Position numbers and translations under genes: made by a program
Notes under the pieces: generated by a model
Seen by the model: the letters and a program-made list of their open reading frames with translations, nothing else
Told to the model about the DNA's origin: nothing
The model's database searches: none
Shown: in pieces, positions 41,653 through 52,100 of the stretch
How the letters are laid out: every line of letters begins with the position of its first letter
How positions within the stretch are numbered: position 1 is the first letter of the stretch
Assembly (NCBI RefSeq): GCF_039555335.1
Contig: NC_092628.1
Location: forward strand, 75,890,713-75,954,712
From: Amphiura filiformis
Taxonomy: Eukaryota > Echinodermata > Ophiuroidea > Amphilepidida > Amphiuridae
DNA: 64,000 bases
Direction of reading: 5' to 3'

Positions 41653-42397
41653 GTAGTGGGACATGAGAGCACATCAGACATATTGAATTGCAATCTGAAT
41701 ACGAGAAATGATTTCTGATATTAAATAATTTTGATTTTTTTAAATTTCTCTTTGAAAGCAATTTTGCAATTGACACTTCTTTAGTTGGGTCATGTCAATA
41801 GCTCAGAGGATGGCCTTTTGTCATTAGGTATGCAGCAGTTTACATTGCATGTGAAACTCAGAATGTACAAATGAAGTATTTCAGACATAATTATTAATGA
41901 ATGTTTGAAATTTCCTCAAGTGTATGAGATAATTTTGCATACAATGTTTACCATATCATCCAAACTGGTGTATATTTTATAGAATATTATGCGAGTGGTT
42001 CCATGAGTACTGTGCTAGCTGTTTAAAACGTGTGCAGCATTATTATTATTATTCTGTAATTTATTTTTATTTATTATGTATATAATTGGGTGAATATGTC
42101 AGTATTTTGGTTGTGTGCATTGTAAGTACTTAAATCTGGAACTATTCAAGTATGGTGTATTTTAGTAAAAACTGTGTGTTTTGTGTTGGTGTGTCAAATT
42201 ATGTATAGCAAGTGTAATGAATAATGCAAAATATAGTCTATATTTGTGTAAGTTGACTTTTCTACCAGCAGGTTTTAATTTTCTACAGTTGGACTGGTAT
42301 CAGAATTAACATAATTATGTACAACTATTAAAAGTATAGATGTAGGCCTTATTTTCTAATTTGTCTAATTTTCATAACTAAATGTAGACATGCGATG
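41653..42397. other. No gene seen
   Basis: AT-rich; a short ATT run at about 42,040-42,056. Confidence 0.4.
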
Positions 42398-42591
42398 GCT
42401 ATACCATTTTCCGCCTTGATGTGGCAATGATGTCAACACGTAGAGACAGCTGTTTCGCCCCCACATCTATGCAGCATCTTTAAACATGTGTGTGAATGCC
42501 AACACGTTGAGCAAACTCTAGCAATTTGAGGCTGCACCCAATGAAATGTGCACTGACATCATTGCCACATCGGGCTGTAAAATGGTATAGC
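42398..42591. repeat. 194-bp MITE with about 38-bp inverted arms
   Basis: GCTATACCATTTTCCGCC, TGATGTGGCAATGATGTCA on the left; TGACATCATTGCCACATC and TGTAAAATGGTATAGC on the right. It has the same overall size as the element at 41.46 kb but an unrelated sequence. Confidence 0.85.
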
Positions 42592-42889
42592 ACAGATTAT
42601 TGCACATTCTATAGTCTTTTGTATTTATATGCATAAGATGCATTTTTACTTTGCTAAGGAAGTGCATCAAAACTAGGCCTGACAAAGAAATTCACTAAAG
42701 TGCTTGTTATAGTGTTGACCATAAGCGAGGTTTAGACTAGAACAGAAGGGGTAAGAACAGATGGATAGCATGTTTGGTTCATTATTAACCCTAGTACTGC
42801 CACATCTAACAAAATCTAACACAAAACCAGTGCGCATGCATGCAATCCATGTGATGCCATGATGCAATCACCGAAAGTCATATACGAAC

Positions 42890-43005
42890 AGAATCACTGG
42901 CCGGGGCAGCGACTACCCGTGGCTACCGGTCAGTGATCATCTACTTGTTATGCAAGTGGTCGAAGGTTCAAATCCTGAGGGTACAAAAAGTGACTTCTTT
43001 GTATC
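42890..43005 (+). repeat. tRNA-like SINE head
   Basis: A perfect B-box-like GGTTCAAATCC lies near 42,965. Upstream, CTACTT-GTTATGC-AAGTGG forms a six-pair stem with a seven-base loop, placed where an anticodon arm would be. The A-box region (TGGCTACCGGTCAGTG) is degenerate. The downstream sequence is T-rich. This is best read as a tRNA-derived SINE, not a functional tRNA. Confidence 0.45.
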
Positions 43006-43780
43006 GTCTCTCCTTTTTTGTTTCTTCTTTACCTTCCAATATTAAAAACCCATGAGGGTGTTAGGGTTAATGAGGTCCAAACATTCCATGAATGGCTTTA
43101 ATACAAAATTGTCAAGCTCACTCTTGATATTAGTTACCACATTCTTTAAAAAGCTTATACATGTAGTATTTCTTGTAAATAAAGGTAGAGGCATACGACA
43201 AAAAAGCATACTTTGTTATGCACAAGCAATATGACATAATACAAGCTAAAGGGACTTTGCTGTCCATCTGCTGCTTTATTCAACTGTTGAATGTAATTGT
43301 AGCATCTGTGTTGATTATCCAAAACAATGTAATTGTTTATCCCAAGTAATTGTGTCCCATTGTGTGTTTGATAGCAATTGAAGTGTTACTACTTTTAAAT
43401 AAATGTATGTAGTCTAAAAGTACTGCACATAAGTTTGCACTGATTTCAGAAATTACCAATGAATGACACTAAAAGTGCTTTACCTAAGAAAATGTATATT
43501 TTTTATGTATTTATGTCTGAGTAACTGGTATTCTCATATAGGTGTTGGAAGGGATGGCCCCAGGGGGATGGCTTCAAAACCCAACCGCCACTTGACAGTG
43601 GATGCCCTGGCAGAACTGAGCCACGTTCTATTGTTACAAACAATTGAAACTACATGTAGGCCCAACCACTGGTTCTCCCCACACCACTCCACGCCATACA
43701 TAAATTCTGCCAGTCACATTTCCCCAATATGAAATTTTTTAAAAGTAAAATTTCAATTTTAATTTTACTTCATTAAAGTT
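43006..43780. other. No gene seen
   Basis: AT-rich between two tRNA-like sequences. The plus-strand frame at 43,463-43,732 lacks coding features. Confidence 0.35.
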
Positions 43781-43785
43781 TGGCG

Positions 43786-43875
43786 GAGGCGGGGTTCGAA
43801 CTCACGGCGGCGGACTGCTTTGGACACACTATAAACCCATCAGCGCCTTAGACCACTCGGCTACTTGTCTTGTCG
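43786..43875 (-). repeat. tRNA-Leu/Ser-like sequence or SINE head
   Basis: On the minus strand TAGCCGAGTGGTCTAAGGCG is a textbook A box and D arm for a long-variable-arm tRNA, and GAGTTCGAACCCC is close to a B box. The anticodon arm is over-long (CTGATGGG...CAAAGCAG, room for an intron) and the acceptor ends do not pair, so it is a tRNA pseudogene or tRNA-derived SINE. Confidence 0.5.
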
Positions 43876-45178
43876 GAATTCATTTGGAACTTATTCAAGA
43901 TATAATCGCAACTTCAACATAGGCCTACCACGTGACAAGCAAAGGCAGAAAACGTACCATATTTTGGAATTATATTTCAAATAAAAACATTTATGTGTAT
44001 TATTAGCGCTCAATTGTTGTTAACTGCGTGTTTTATACAAAAAAATTAACGATAAGCATGATAACTGGGCGTCTATATGGACAATACACACATATCGATT
44101 TTGACATCGCGTGCTTGTGTCTCAGTACATTTCCATGGTCAGTAAAATACTATAGAGAAAAACCGACCATTTTTCTTGTATACACGTTCGATGTTTTTAT
44201 CAATTACATAAAAAATCCATTTTAGACCCCAAATGTTTCTTCGGGAAATAAAAGATTAGAATACCATAAAAACGAAACAGTAATCTTTTGCCGGGTCTAA
44301 TGTTATTTATACATAGATTTTTTAACGTTTTTTCTATCCTTATTCTTGCTCAATTAAAAAAATATTTTGGCGTATATAAAATTTAAATAAAATTCTCTGC
44401 TTCATAAGCGACCTCAAATATGCCACAATTGGGTATCACGAATAGTTATATATGATGTGCAGTTAATATTCATATTTTCTTTTATACAGAGGATGCTTCA
44501 GTTTTGACAGGAAAAATATTTTCTTGAAAACCCTCTCACTCGGTTATTTCAAAACAGTAACCACGCTTCCCTAGAATGTGCAATAATTTAGCATTAAAAT
44601 TTTTCTTATTCTAACAGCAAGCGTTTCTAGAATGAATTTTGGCGAAATGTGGTGTAGGTTCTCCCTGGATGCTGCTGGTTGATTTGTTGGTTAGGTTTTG
44701 AAGTCATCCCAAAGGAAGTTAATGCAAGCTAGAGAAATATTGTCATGTCTTTCTGTATGAAAGTATGCAGCTGAGCTGAAAAATAAAATGAATAAAAAAC
44801 AAAATATTATGGTAGTTTTGTTTTATTCCTTTATAGTTCAATAGTATTGCATCTGTAAAATTTGAAGAAGAAAAATAAAGAAATTGGAAATAGTAAAAAA
44901 TGGACTGGTCACGTAAGGCACCATGTCAAACACATGTAGTTATAATATTGAATGGCTTTGAGGGTGATATAAATATTACATATTGCATGATCTGCCAAAA
45001 TAATGCACATGTCGTATCAACCACAAGTAAGCTATTGAATATTATTGTTATTTATATCAGGCTTTCATTGGCATCATCAGTGGTAGGCCCAGAGAGTTAA
45101 GAATCCCGGAGGGCTTGAAATATGTGATTCTATCGAGCAAAATTAGACGGAACTCAGAAATATTAAATTTTCAGTTTC
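43876..45178. other. No gene seen
   Basis: AT-rich DNA without clear gene or element ends until the TTAA element at 45.18 kb. The words ATGTGATTCTATCGAGCAAA near 45,123 are the mirror of TTTTGCTTGATCGCATCACA at about 46,095, so an outer inverted repeat encloses the palindrome that follows. Confidence 0.4.
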
Positions 45179-45182
45179 TTAA

Positions 45183-45944
45183 GGGGTACTACACCCCTGG
45201 CAAATTTTGTGCATATTTTTGCATTTTTCTCAAAAATTATAGAGCATTGATGACAAGTAAGATATTTATATTATAGGGGCAAGGACTACAACTACTGCAC
45301 TGGAAATTTTATTTTAGCACAAACAACAGTTGTGGAGTTACAGTCAAAAATGAGGGAAAACCATTATTTGATCAATAAATCAATAACTACTTGCCTTGAA
45401 TTCTCGGTATTCGCAATAAGGGCGCCGCCAGCGGTTTGCGATGTATTCGTGATGTATCATGATGTATCATGGGAAAAGGTCGACATCCAAGTCCGCGCAA
45501 TACGAATATTACCATGCTATTACATAGGAACACGTGATAATATTTTTTAGTTTGCCAATATAACAGTATTACACGCAAATCGATAGAGAAAAAATGATTG
45601 TGCACATTTCAAATCACATTATTAAGTATTATTGAGTATCGATTCGCGTGTAACACCGTTATATTGACAAACTAAAAAATATTGTCACATGTTCCTATGT
45701 AATAGCATGGTAATATTCGTATTGCGCGGACTTGGATGTCGACCTTTTCCCATGATACATCACAATTACATCGCAAACCGCTGGCGGCGCCCTTATTGCG
45801 AATACCGAGAATTGCTGAATTTTCAGTGCAGTAGTTGTAGTCCTTGGCCCTATAATATACATATCTTACTTGTCACCAATGCGCTATAATTTTTGAGAAA
45901 AATGCAAAAATAGGTACAAAATTTGCCAGGGGTGTAGTACCCCC
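45183..45944. mobile_element. 762-bp palindromic MITE flanked by TTAA
   Basis: The left arm begins GGGGTACTACACCCCTGGCA and the right arm ends TGCCAGGGGTGTAGTACCCC. Symmetry continues inward for about 380 bp per arm, including GGCGCCGCCAGCGGTTTGCG and AAGGTCGACATCCAAGTCCG. TTAA flanks both sides (45,179-45,182 and 45,945-45,948). The left arm has a short duplication, ATGATGTATC. A related one-ended copy begins at 55,853. Confidence 0.9.
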
Positions 45945-46149
45945 TTAAGGATAGTAAAAAGCATTTACAAAGCTGTATTTTGCAGAAAACCCCATTGAAA
46001 TTGAATAACCGGTTCCAAAGATATGAGAAATTAAAGAGTTTCCAAAACAAGAGGAAACAATATCTCAAAATCACTATTTCTGAGTTCCGACTGATTTTGC
46101 TTGATCGCATCACATATGTACAATGCAAAAAAAGGCAAATTAAGAAATA

Positions 46150-46740
46150 CTAATGTTAAAATATGGCCGTTTAGTGGCCATTGCGCCGGGTTTGTGCAAC
46201 ACAAGAAGGGTGTCCGAGGTGGAATGTGCCTCCCTTCAGAACTGAAATTGAAGACCCAATTGAAGCCATTTTATAGACCATTTCTGTTCGAAAGAAGCAA
46301 AAAAAGTTGGAATTTTGTGAAAATGAAGTCCCAAATTATTGAAGCCTTTTTTAAAGCCAATTTACTGTGATTTTCACATGTTGCACAGAAAAATTTTCAA
46401 AGAAGACCCATGTCTATAGGTCTTTTTCTTCAAAACATAGATTTAAAGATTTCTTGTGAAAAACTCTATTTTAATGTTGGGGGTGTCTATCACGCTTACG
46501 CAACTTCCAAGAATTTGGAAAAATTGATCAAAATTGAAGCCATTTGGTGGACCATTTACACTATTCATGTCTAAAATTGTAGTTGGGAAAAAAAAAGTTT
46601 TTTTGAAAATGAAGTCCCAGTTGAAGCCATTTTGTGGACCATTTTTACACTATGTAGCATGGGAAATTTTCAAAGGAGACCCATGACCATGTCTAAAGGT
46701 TTTTTCCTTCAAAACATACAGATTTCTAGACACCAAAAGT
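46150..46740. repeat. Direct repeat of about 270 bp, two diverged copies
   Basis: GAAGCCATTTT, TGGACCATTT, AAAATGAAGTCCCA, GGAAATTTTCAAAG(G/A)AGAC and CTTCAAAACATA each occur in the same order at about 46,260-46,440 and 46,520-46,720. No coding signal. Confidence 0.7.
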
Positions 46741-47199
46741 ACGTGTTCATGCATGCATTAAATCATTTCACCTTAGATAGCCGTACCTTGATATCCCATT
46801 GATAATCTCGGCATGTGTCACTTTTGATTTGGATGATAAGACTTCCAAATGCAACATTAGATCTTTTTTACAAATGGCACAACATTGGACAAAACTATAA
46901 ATTCTGAACACCTGAAATGAATCCAATATTGCATAAAGAAGAGGTAGACTATCCCATGATCCGTAATGCTCTGCATGCTGGCCATAGGCTTCGATATAAA
47001 AACTTTTGAGATATTTTCTCGAAAGAACCACTGAATCAATACTAGGCTTGTTTGTACTCATTTTAATGAACTTAACAATTCTGAAATTTGTTGAATAAAA
47101 AACCAACTTGCCGTCGTCTGCTGTCGTCACCTGCGTGGAGAGAGTTAAACAGTGACAAGTTATAATAAGTAACAGGTTTCCTGTGACATATGTGTTCAA

Positions 47200-47699
47200 A
47201 ATGAGCCAACTGAAAACGTCTGAATATCTATGGGCCCTTATCAGTTTTTATGGCCCCTAACTCAATTGTAAAATTGTCAGATAATACATGTTAAACTGTT
47301 TGAAGATTTCAATGTTAGACTGGTCCACATTTTGTGACACTTAATTTTTTAGACTTAAGACTAACAAATCAACAACAGGTGCCAAATAGCAGGAAAGAAT
47401 TTATGTAGTAGTTAGCATCAAGTCTATCTTTCTGACTAAGGTACAATAAATTCAAAGGGCCTGTGGGACTGCAAAGTATTGTATCAGAGGGCCATATGCA
47501 ATTTTTACAGGTTTTTGGCTGCACATAAACAAATCTTTTCATTACCGCCACACTTGAATTTGCTTAGCAAAATCAATCCAGGATAAACTTCACCATGTTT
47601 ACAATAGATTGATTTGCAATTTGATGTGTATATTGGACAATGACCAACTGTGAGACATTACTTGCATTGCTTTCTACCATAGCTGTCGCATTTATACAA
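47200..47699. other. No gene seen
   Basis: AT-rich intergenic DNA downstream of THG1L. Confidence 0.35.
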
Positions 47700-47953
47700 T
47701 ATGTGACATGGTCAAGGGGAATGAGTGACATGTCGACCCTGGTCGAAAATGAGTTTTACATAGGTTCCTAAAGAGGACATTAAGAGCTTTCAGAAACTGA
47801 AAACCCCATGTTGATACGACTTTCCTCTGCAAAGTTACATCAATTTATCAATCGTTGAAAACAATGTAAAACAAAAGAATTTGAACACTTTCTTTGCCAA
47901 TATCTCAAAATCAATATTGACATGCGACTCATTTCCCTTGATCGTGTCACATA
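47700..47953. repeat. 254-bp MITE with about 35-bp inverted ends
   Basis: TATGTGACATGGTCAAGGGG, ATGAGTGACATGTC is mirrored by GACATGCGACTCATTTCCCT, TGATCGTGTCACATA. Confidence 0.82.
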
Positions 47954-47956
47954 TGT

Positions 47957-48237
47957 GACCTGTTCTCACAAAATGAGCGGAAAGTTGCTAGTTTGTAGTT
48001 TTGAGACCTTCCAATGGTTGAGTTGCTGTTCTTTGTTTGAAGACACCTGTATAGTCAGTGGTATGTCCTTTGTGAATGGGGACATAATATGCTCTACTCT
48101 GTATTTCTGTCCAGATTCATAAAGGACATACCACTGCCAATATAGGTGTCTTCAAGTACAGAACATCAACTCAACAGTTGGAACATTCTTGAAACTCCCA
48201 ATTTCCAATGATATGCTCATTTTGTGGGAACAGGTCC
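47957..48237. repeat. 281-bp palindromic MITE, family X copy 1
   Basis: The ends GACCTGTTCTCACAAAATGA / TCATTTTGTGGGAACAGGTC and inner arms CTTTGTTTGAAGACACCTGT, AGTGGTATGTCCTTTGTGAA mirror each other with arms of about 110 bp. The inner arm sequence is shared with the palindrome at 58.43 kb in RAB24 intron 1. Confidence 0.82.
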
Positions 48238-48640
48238 CATAAAGTAACACAATCTGATCTATCATTGTAATATGGTTCCTTTTCAAAATATGGCGTACAC
48301 AATAATAGGAGGGCAGACTGTATTCAATCTTGGTAAAGCCTGTATTCAATCTGGGTAAAACCCTGGCAAATTCAAAAGATTTTACCAACTTGGTGCAATG
48401 CTATTTGTGTCCACCATACCTAAAAAGGCTTGTACTACTGACAAATCTCCAGTATATGCGTACTGCATTAAAAGTTACATTTAAAAATGTAATTTTCTTA
48501 AGTTTTCTGTTTCTTTAGACCTTTACTTCACATAAACAAATTCCAACATTGGTCTGAGAAGATCAAATTACGTCGTTATGGTGTTTTCAAATTGACACAT
48601 GATCAACTGCTGGGGTGAGAACATGTAGTCCTAACTTCCT

Positions 48641-48646
48641 TTTATT
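48641..48646 (-). promoter_or_regulatory. Poly(A) signal AATAAA of THG1L
   Basis: AATAAA on the minus strand starts three bases after the TGA stop of THG1L. It is a canonical hexamer, but a 3' UTR this short would be unusual, so a later site may be used instead. Confidence 0.4.
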
Positions 48647-48648
48647 GG

Positions 48649-49155
48649 TCAACTCCTATCACTGGTAACAACATTACAACCAACAGTGTCATTGACCTCA
48701 GAAGTGCTAATACTATCAGATGTCCCTCTTTCCTGCACTGATGATGAACTATATAAAGTCTCATTTGCATCACATTTATAAAGTCTATGTTTTGGGAAAG
48801 GAACTTCCACAATACCATCCAGATTTTCAAATACTATCGATTCTGGCTTCTGAGCAGTTCTCCCATCTCCAGATGGAGATTCAGATGGCTTGTCATCATC
48901 AATGCCAAGTATATGTGGATGATCGAGCCAAAACTGATCCCCAATAATGTCACAATGATCACACACAACTATTGGTTTGGTTCTTAATCCTGTGTGGATT
49001 CCACCAACTTTAAATGGTGCATTTTGATTTGTAACCGACTTGCTTTTCTTTGAACTTTCAGCCTGCGGTTCATGCTTGGTACCTTTGGATTTTGTTGTAC
49101 TGGTGCCTGCCCCATCCTTATTACTTGGTGTGATAACATCTACCTTGTATACATA
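48649..49155 (-). CDS. THG1L: THG1L exon 7 (terminal, long tail)
   Basis: Acceptor GTTTCTTTTCAG, then [11 protein letters not shown], a Ser/Thr/Lys-rich disordered linker, [20 protein letters not shown], and an acidic/Ser-rich tail ([17 protein letters not shown]) to TGA. The last conserved block is the HPHIL motif; everything after it is lineage-specific. Confidence 0.93.
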   Translation of the reverse strand, partial: YVYKVDVITPSNKDGAGTSTTKSKGTKHEPQAESSKKSKSVTNQNAPFKVGGIHTGLRTKPIVVCDHCDIIGDQFWLDHPHILGIDDDKPSESPSGDGRTAQKPESIVFENLDGIVEVPFPKHRLYKCDANETLYSSSSVQERGTSDSISTSEVNDTVGCNVVTSDRS

Positions 49156-52100
49156 CTGAAAAGAAACAGCAAATATCATGTTATTAGAACTTATATTCAA
49201 TATGTGATCAAACGCATACTTCTTTGGCATTTAATGATATAGGTGTTTCATTGATCTCTATTTGTTCTATTTGTTTAATTTACTAGAAAAGATAATGTAT
49301 ATAATGTACATGAATTAATTAGTTGATAATGTACATGTATAACAATTAAGTTGAGAACAAGACACTATAACCATGTGTAAAAAAAGTAACTGTATACAGT
49401 AGCAATATCCCAATATTTGGTAAATAACAGTAATTAAACCAAATGTTTGAAAAAGGTTTTAAGTTGGCTACATAATCCAGGCCACAGAACCACACTTGAT
49501 TAAGGACCCAGGAAGACACCATCTGCAGAACATCTATTGGCCACTCATCCGGACAACAACTGAAAAAAAATTCACGGATGAGACACAACAAATTTTGTGA
49601 GTAGAATTGTTTGTTTCTTAGAATTATTTTAATTTACTTGTAACCACACAGGCTTGTGTTTCAAGTGGCCTGATTTTACAATTAGCAAATGATGAACACT
49701 ATAATTGCTGTCTTGTGTACTTAATTTGACTAGCCTTACCTTGTCCCACATCAGTACTGTTCCTTTACGGTAAAACTCTGGCTCATTATTGTAGTTTGTG
49801 TCACATTCACTGAAAAGGATTTCATTCTTGTCACCAGAAAATGTACCCTGAGAATAAGAAACAAAACATACAAATTATTATAGCCAAATGACTTCAAACA
49901 TGCCACTAGCTGAGCTTTGACTTGATATTGTTTATATAATATTGATGTCAACTTATTGCTGTACAGCAGTATATCTTTAAAAGATATTAAAGGAAAACTC
50001 CGGCAATCACAACATTATGCCTTATATTAAGAAAAACAATTATCAAGCATGAATCACATATGATATTCAAAATCCCCACTCCAAAATTATTTAGGTCAAT
50101 GACATCATGGTAAGTTGTGCTCAATTGTCGCCAGATTTCATTGTGTTACTGCTGGGATGGCATTGCCACAGGCAATTTCAGTGCCTGGACTGCCCAGGAA
50201 ATTTGAATATCACGTGGTGAGAGATGGCTGTTTTTAAGGTCAAAACCACATGATTTGTGCTTGATAATTATTTTTCTAACATATAAGGCATAATGTTGCG
50301 ATTGCCAGAGATTTCCTTTAAAGGTACACTAGCATGAAAGAACAGCACTCTTGCTTGTGGTGAGCGTACACAGCATAAACACGGAAGTGAGGCTCTGATT
50401 ATGGCTGATTCAATCATAACAACAGACAGGTAATCTGATTGGCCAATTATGCCTCAAAGCTTTGTTTGGTGCAGAAGGACGCTCATGAAGGGAACACAAA
50501 GCCTGGCCTATGTCACTCATTATCATGATTATACGCTGGCGAAGTGATGTAATAATCGGATTAACTACCATAGCAATAGGTGAAAACAATTTTTGAATAC
50601 ATCGTGCTGCACTGCAAGCAGGTTGCACTCATCACCTGTGTATGTCTGCAATCATAGATTGAATACAATAATCTTACAGGTGTGAGTGGTCAGCATGATA
50701 TTGTTCAATACAGAGGCACCGGATGAACGTACCTGTGCAGTGTGGTATAGGTCACCCCGGTCATCCGGGTACTTATTTTACATGATGCTACAGTCGGCTA
50801 CACTTACGCTTTTCAACCCACAATAGATCGTGCAGCTGAGCGACTACTTGAAGACTTGTAGCGGAGCTTATTCAGTTGTTTACGTTCTGTTTTGACCTCG
50901 AATCGAGCAAATTTCTCGGCCGATTTCGGTAAAATAAAGGTTAAATACTTGGCGAAAATTGCATTTTATGTGAAGCTGAACACATAAACATGTAGTGGAG
51001 AGTCTTTATTTTTGTTGTTGGCTGGAGGCCCCATGTCGAGAAGTTATAGAAATGGTAGTATTTTGGCCGATTTGAAAAGGGACAAACCACAGAAAACTAC
51101 AAATTTGACTTCTGAATCGGATTTGTTGTCAACGGAGGTCAACAGCTTGTGACGTCACTCCGGGGTCACCTATATTCAAAAATTTTTTTCACCTATTGCT
51201 ATAGTAGTTAATCCGATTATTACATCACTTCGCCAGCGTATCAGGGTTTGCACGTTGATTAGACCAAGAGAGGGCTGTTCTTCTCTGGAAGCTAGTGCAG
51301 ACCACCTCAGCAGTATATCATATCATCGACAGCTAAGGTAGACCACCAACAAGGTCACACTTGACAATGCTTTCATCTTCATAAAGTGGCTCAGTCCCTA
51401 AAGAACTGCATCAGCTCTATCTTATATATAGAGGAGGTTGCCACAATGCTTATAAACACTACTAAGGGACTGCCTTATCTTGACATGATTTAGGTAACTC
51501 CATGACCACTTGACTGTTTGGCCTTAATAGCTTGTATCAGTTTTTTTTTGTGTTGTGAGTGTCTAAAGCATGATTTACTGCACTGTGCAGGAGAATGATT
51601 GAAACACATGCCTATCTGTACCCTTAAAACATCTTCAGGTGCATAATTAGTAACACCCCTGGAATGTTCAAAACTCAATGCGTGCGAAACTAGAATAAAC
51701 TTGAACTTACCCTTAATCTAGCTTCAGCGTCTCTTCGAGTGAGTCCTTTTTTGATCACCAAACCCCAAAATGCTGTGTTATACAGATTGTTGATATGACC
51801 TGGGATAATAGAAAAATTTAATTGTTTATCTTTTGCAACATAAATGTTTTTTAAACTTGTAAATCAGACTACTTAAAAGTAGTCTGATTTACACTAAGTT
51901 TAAAAAATATCATCTAGATTTTTTGTAAAAGATGGGCTGAGGTTTTGTTTCAATAAGTTTCTTCCTGATAGTTGCTAACTTTTGAATTAATGACATCTGT
52001 TACCATTAATTTGACAACAATTGTTTAATTGATTTTCTAGACACTATTGAATAAATCAAATTAATTTTCAAAGGATTTTCATAAATTTTGATTCAGTGAC

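Noticed and set aside
43786..43875. Functional tRNA gene
   Set aside because: The acceptor stem does not pair and the T arm is imperfect, so it is kept as tRNA-like repeat.
46768..47199. 143-codon minus-strand frame downstream of THG1L
   Set aside because: No recognised domain, no clear splice partner, and composition close to random AT-rich DNA. Possibly 3' flank; not annotated as a gene.
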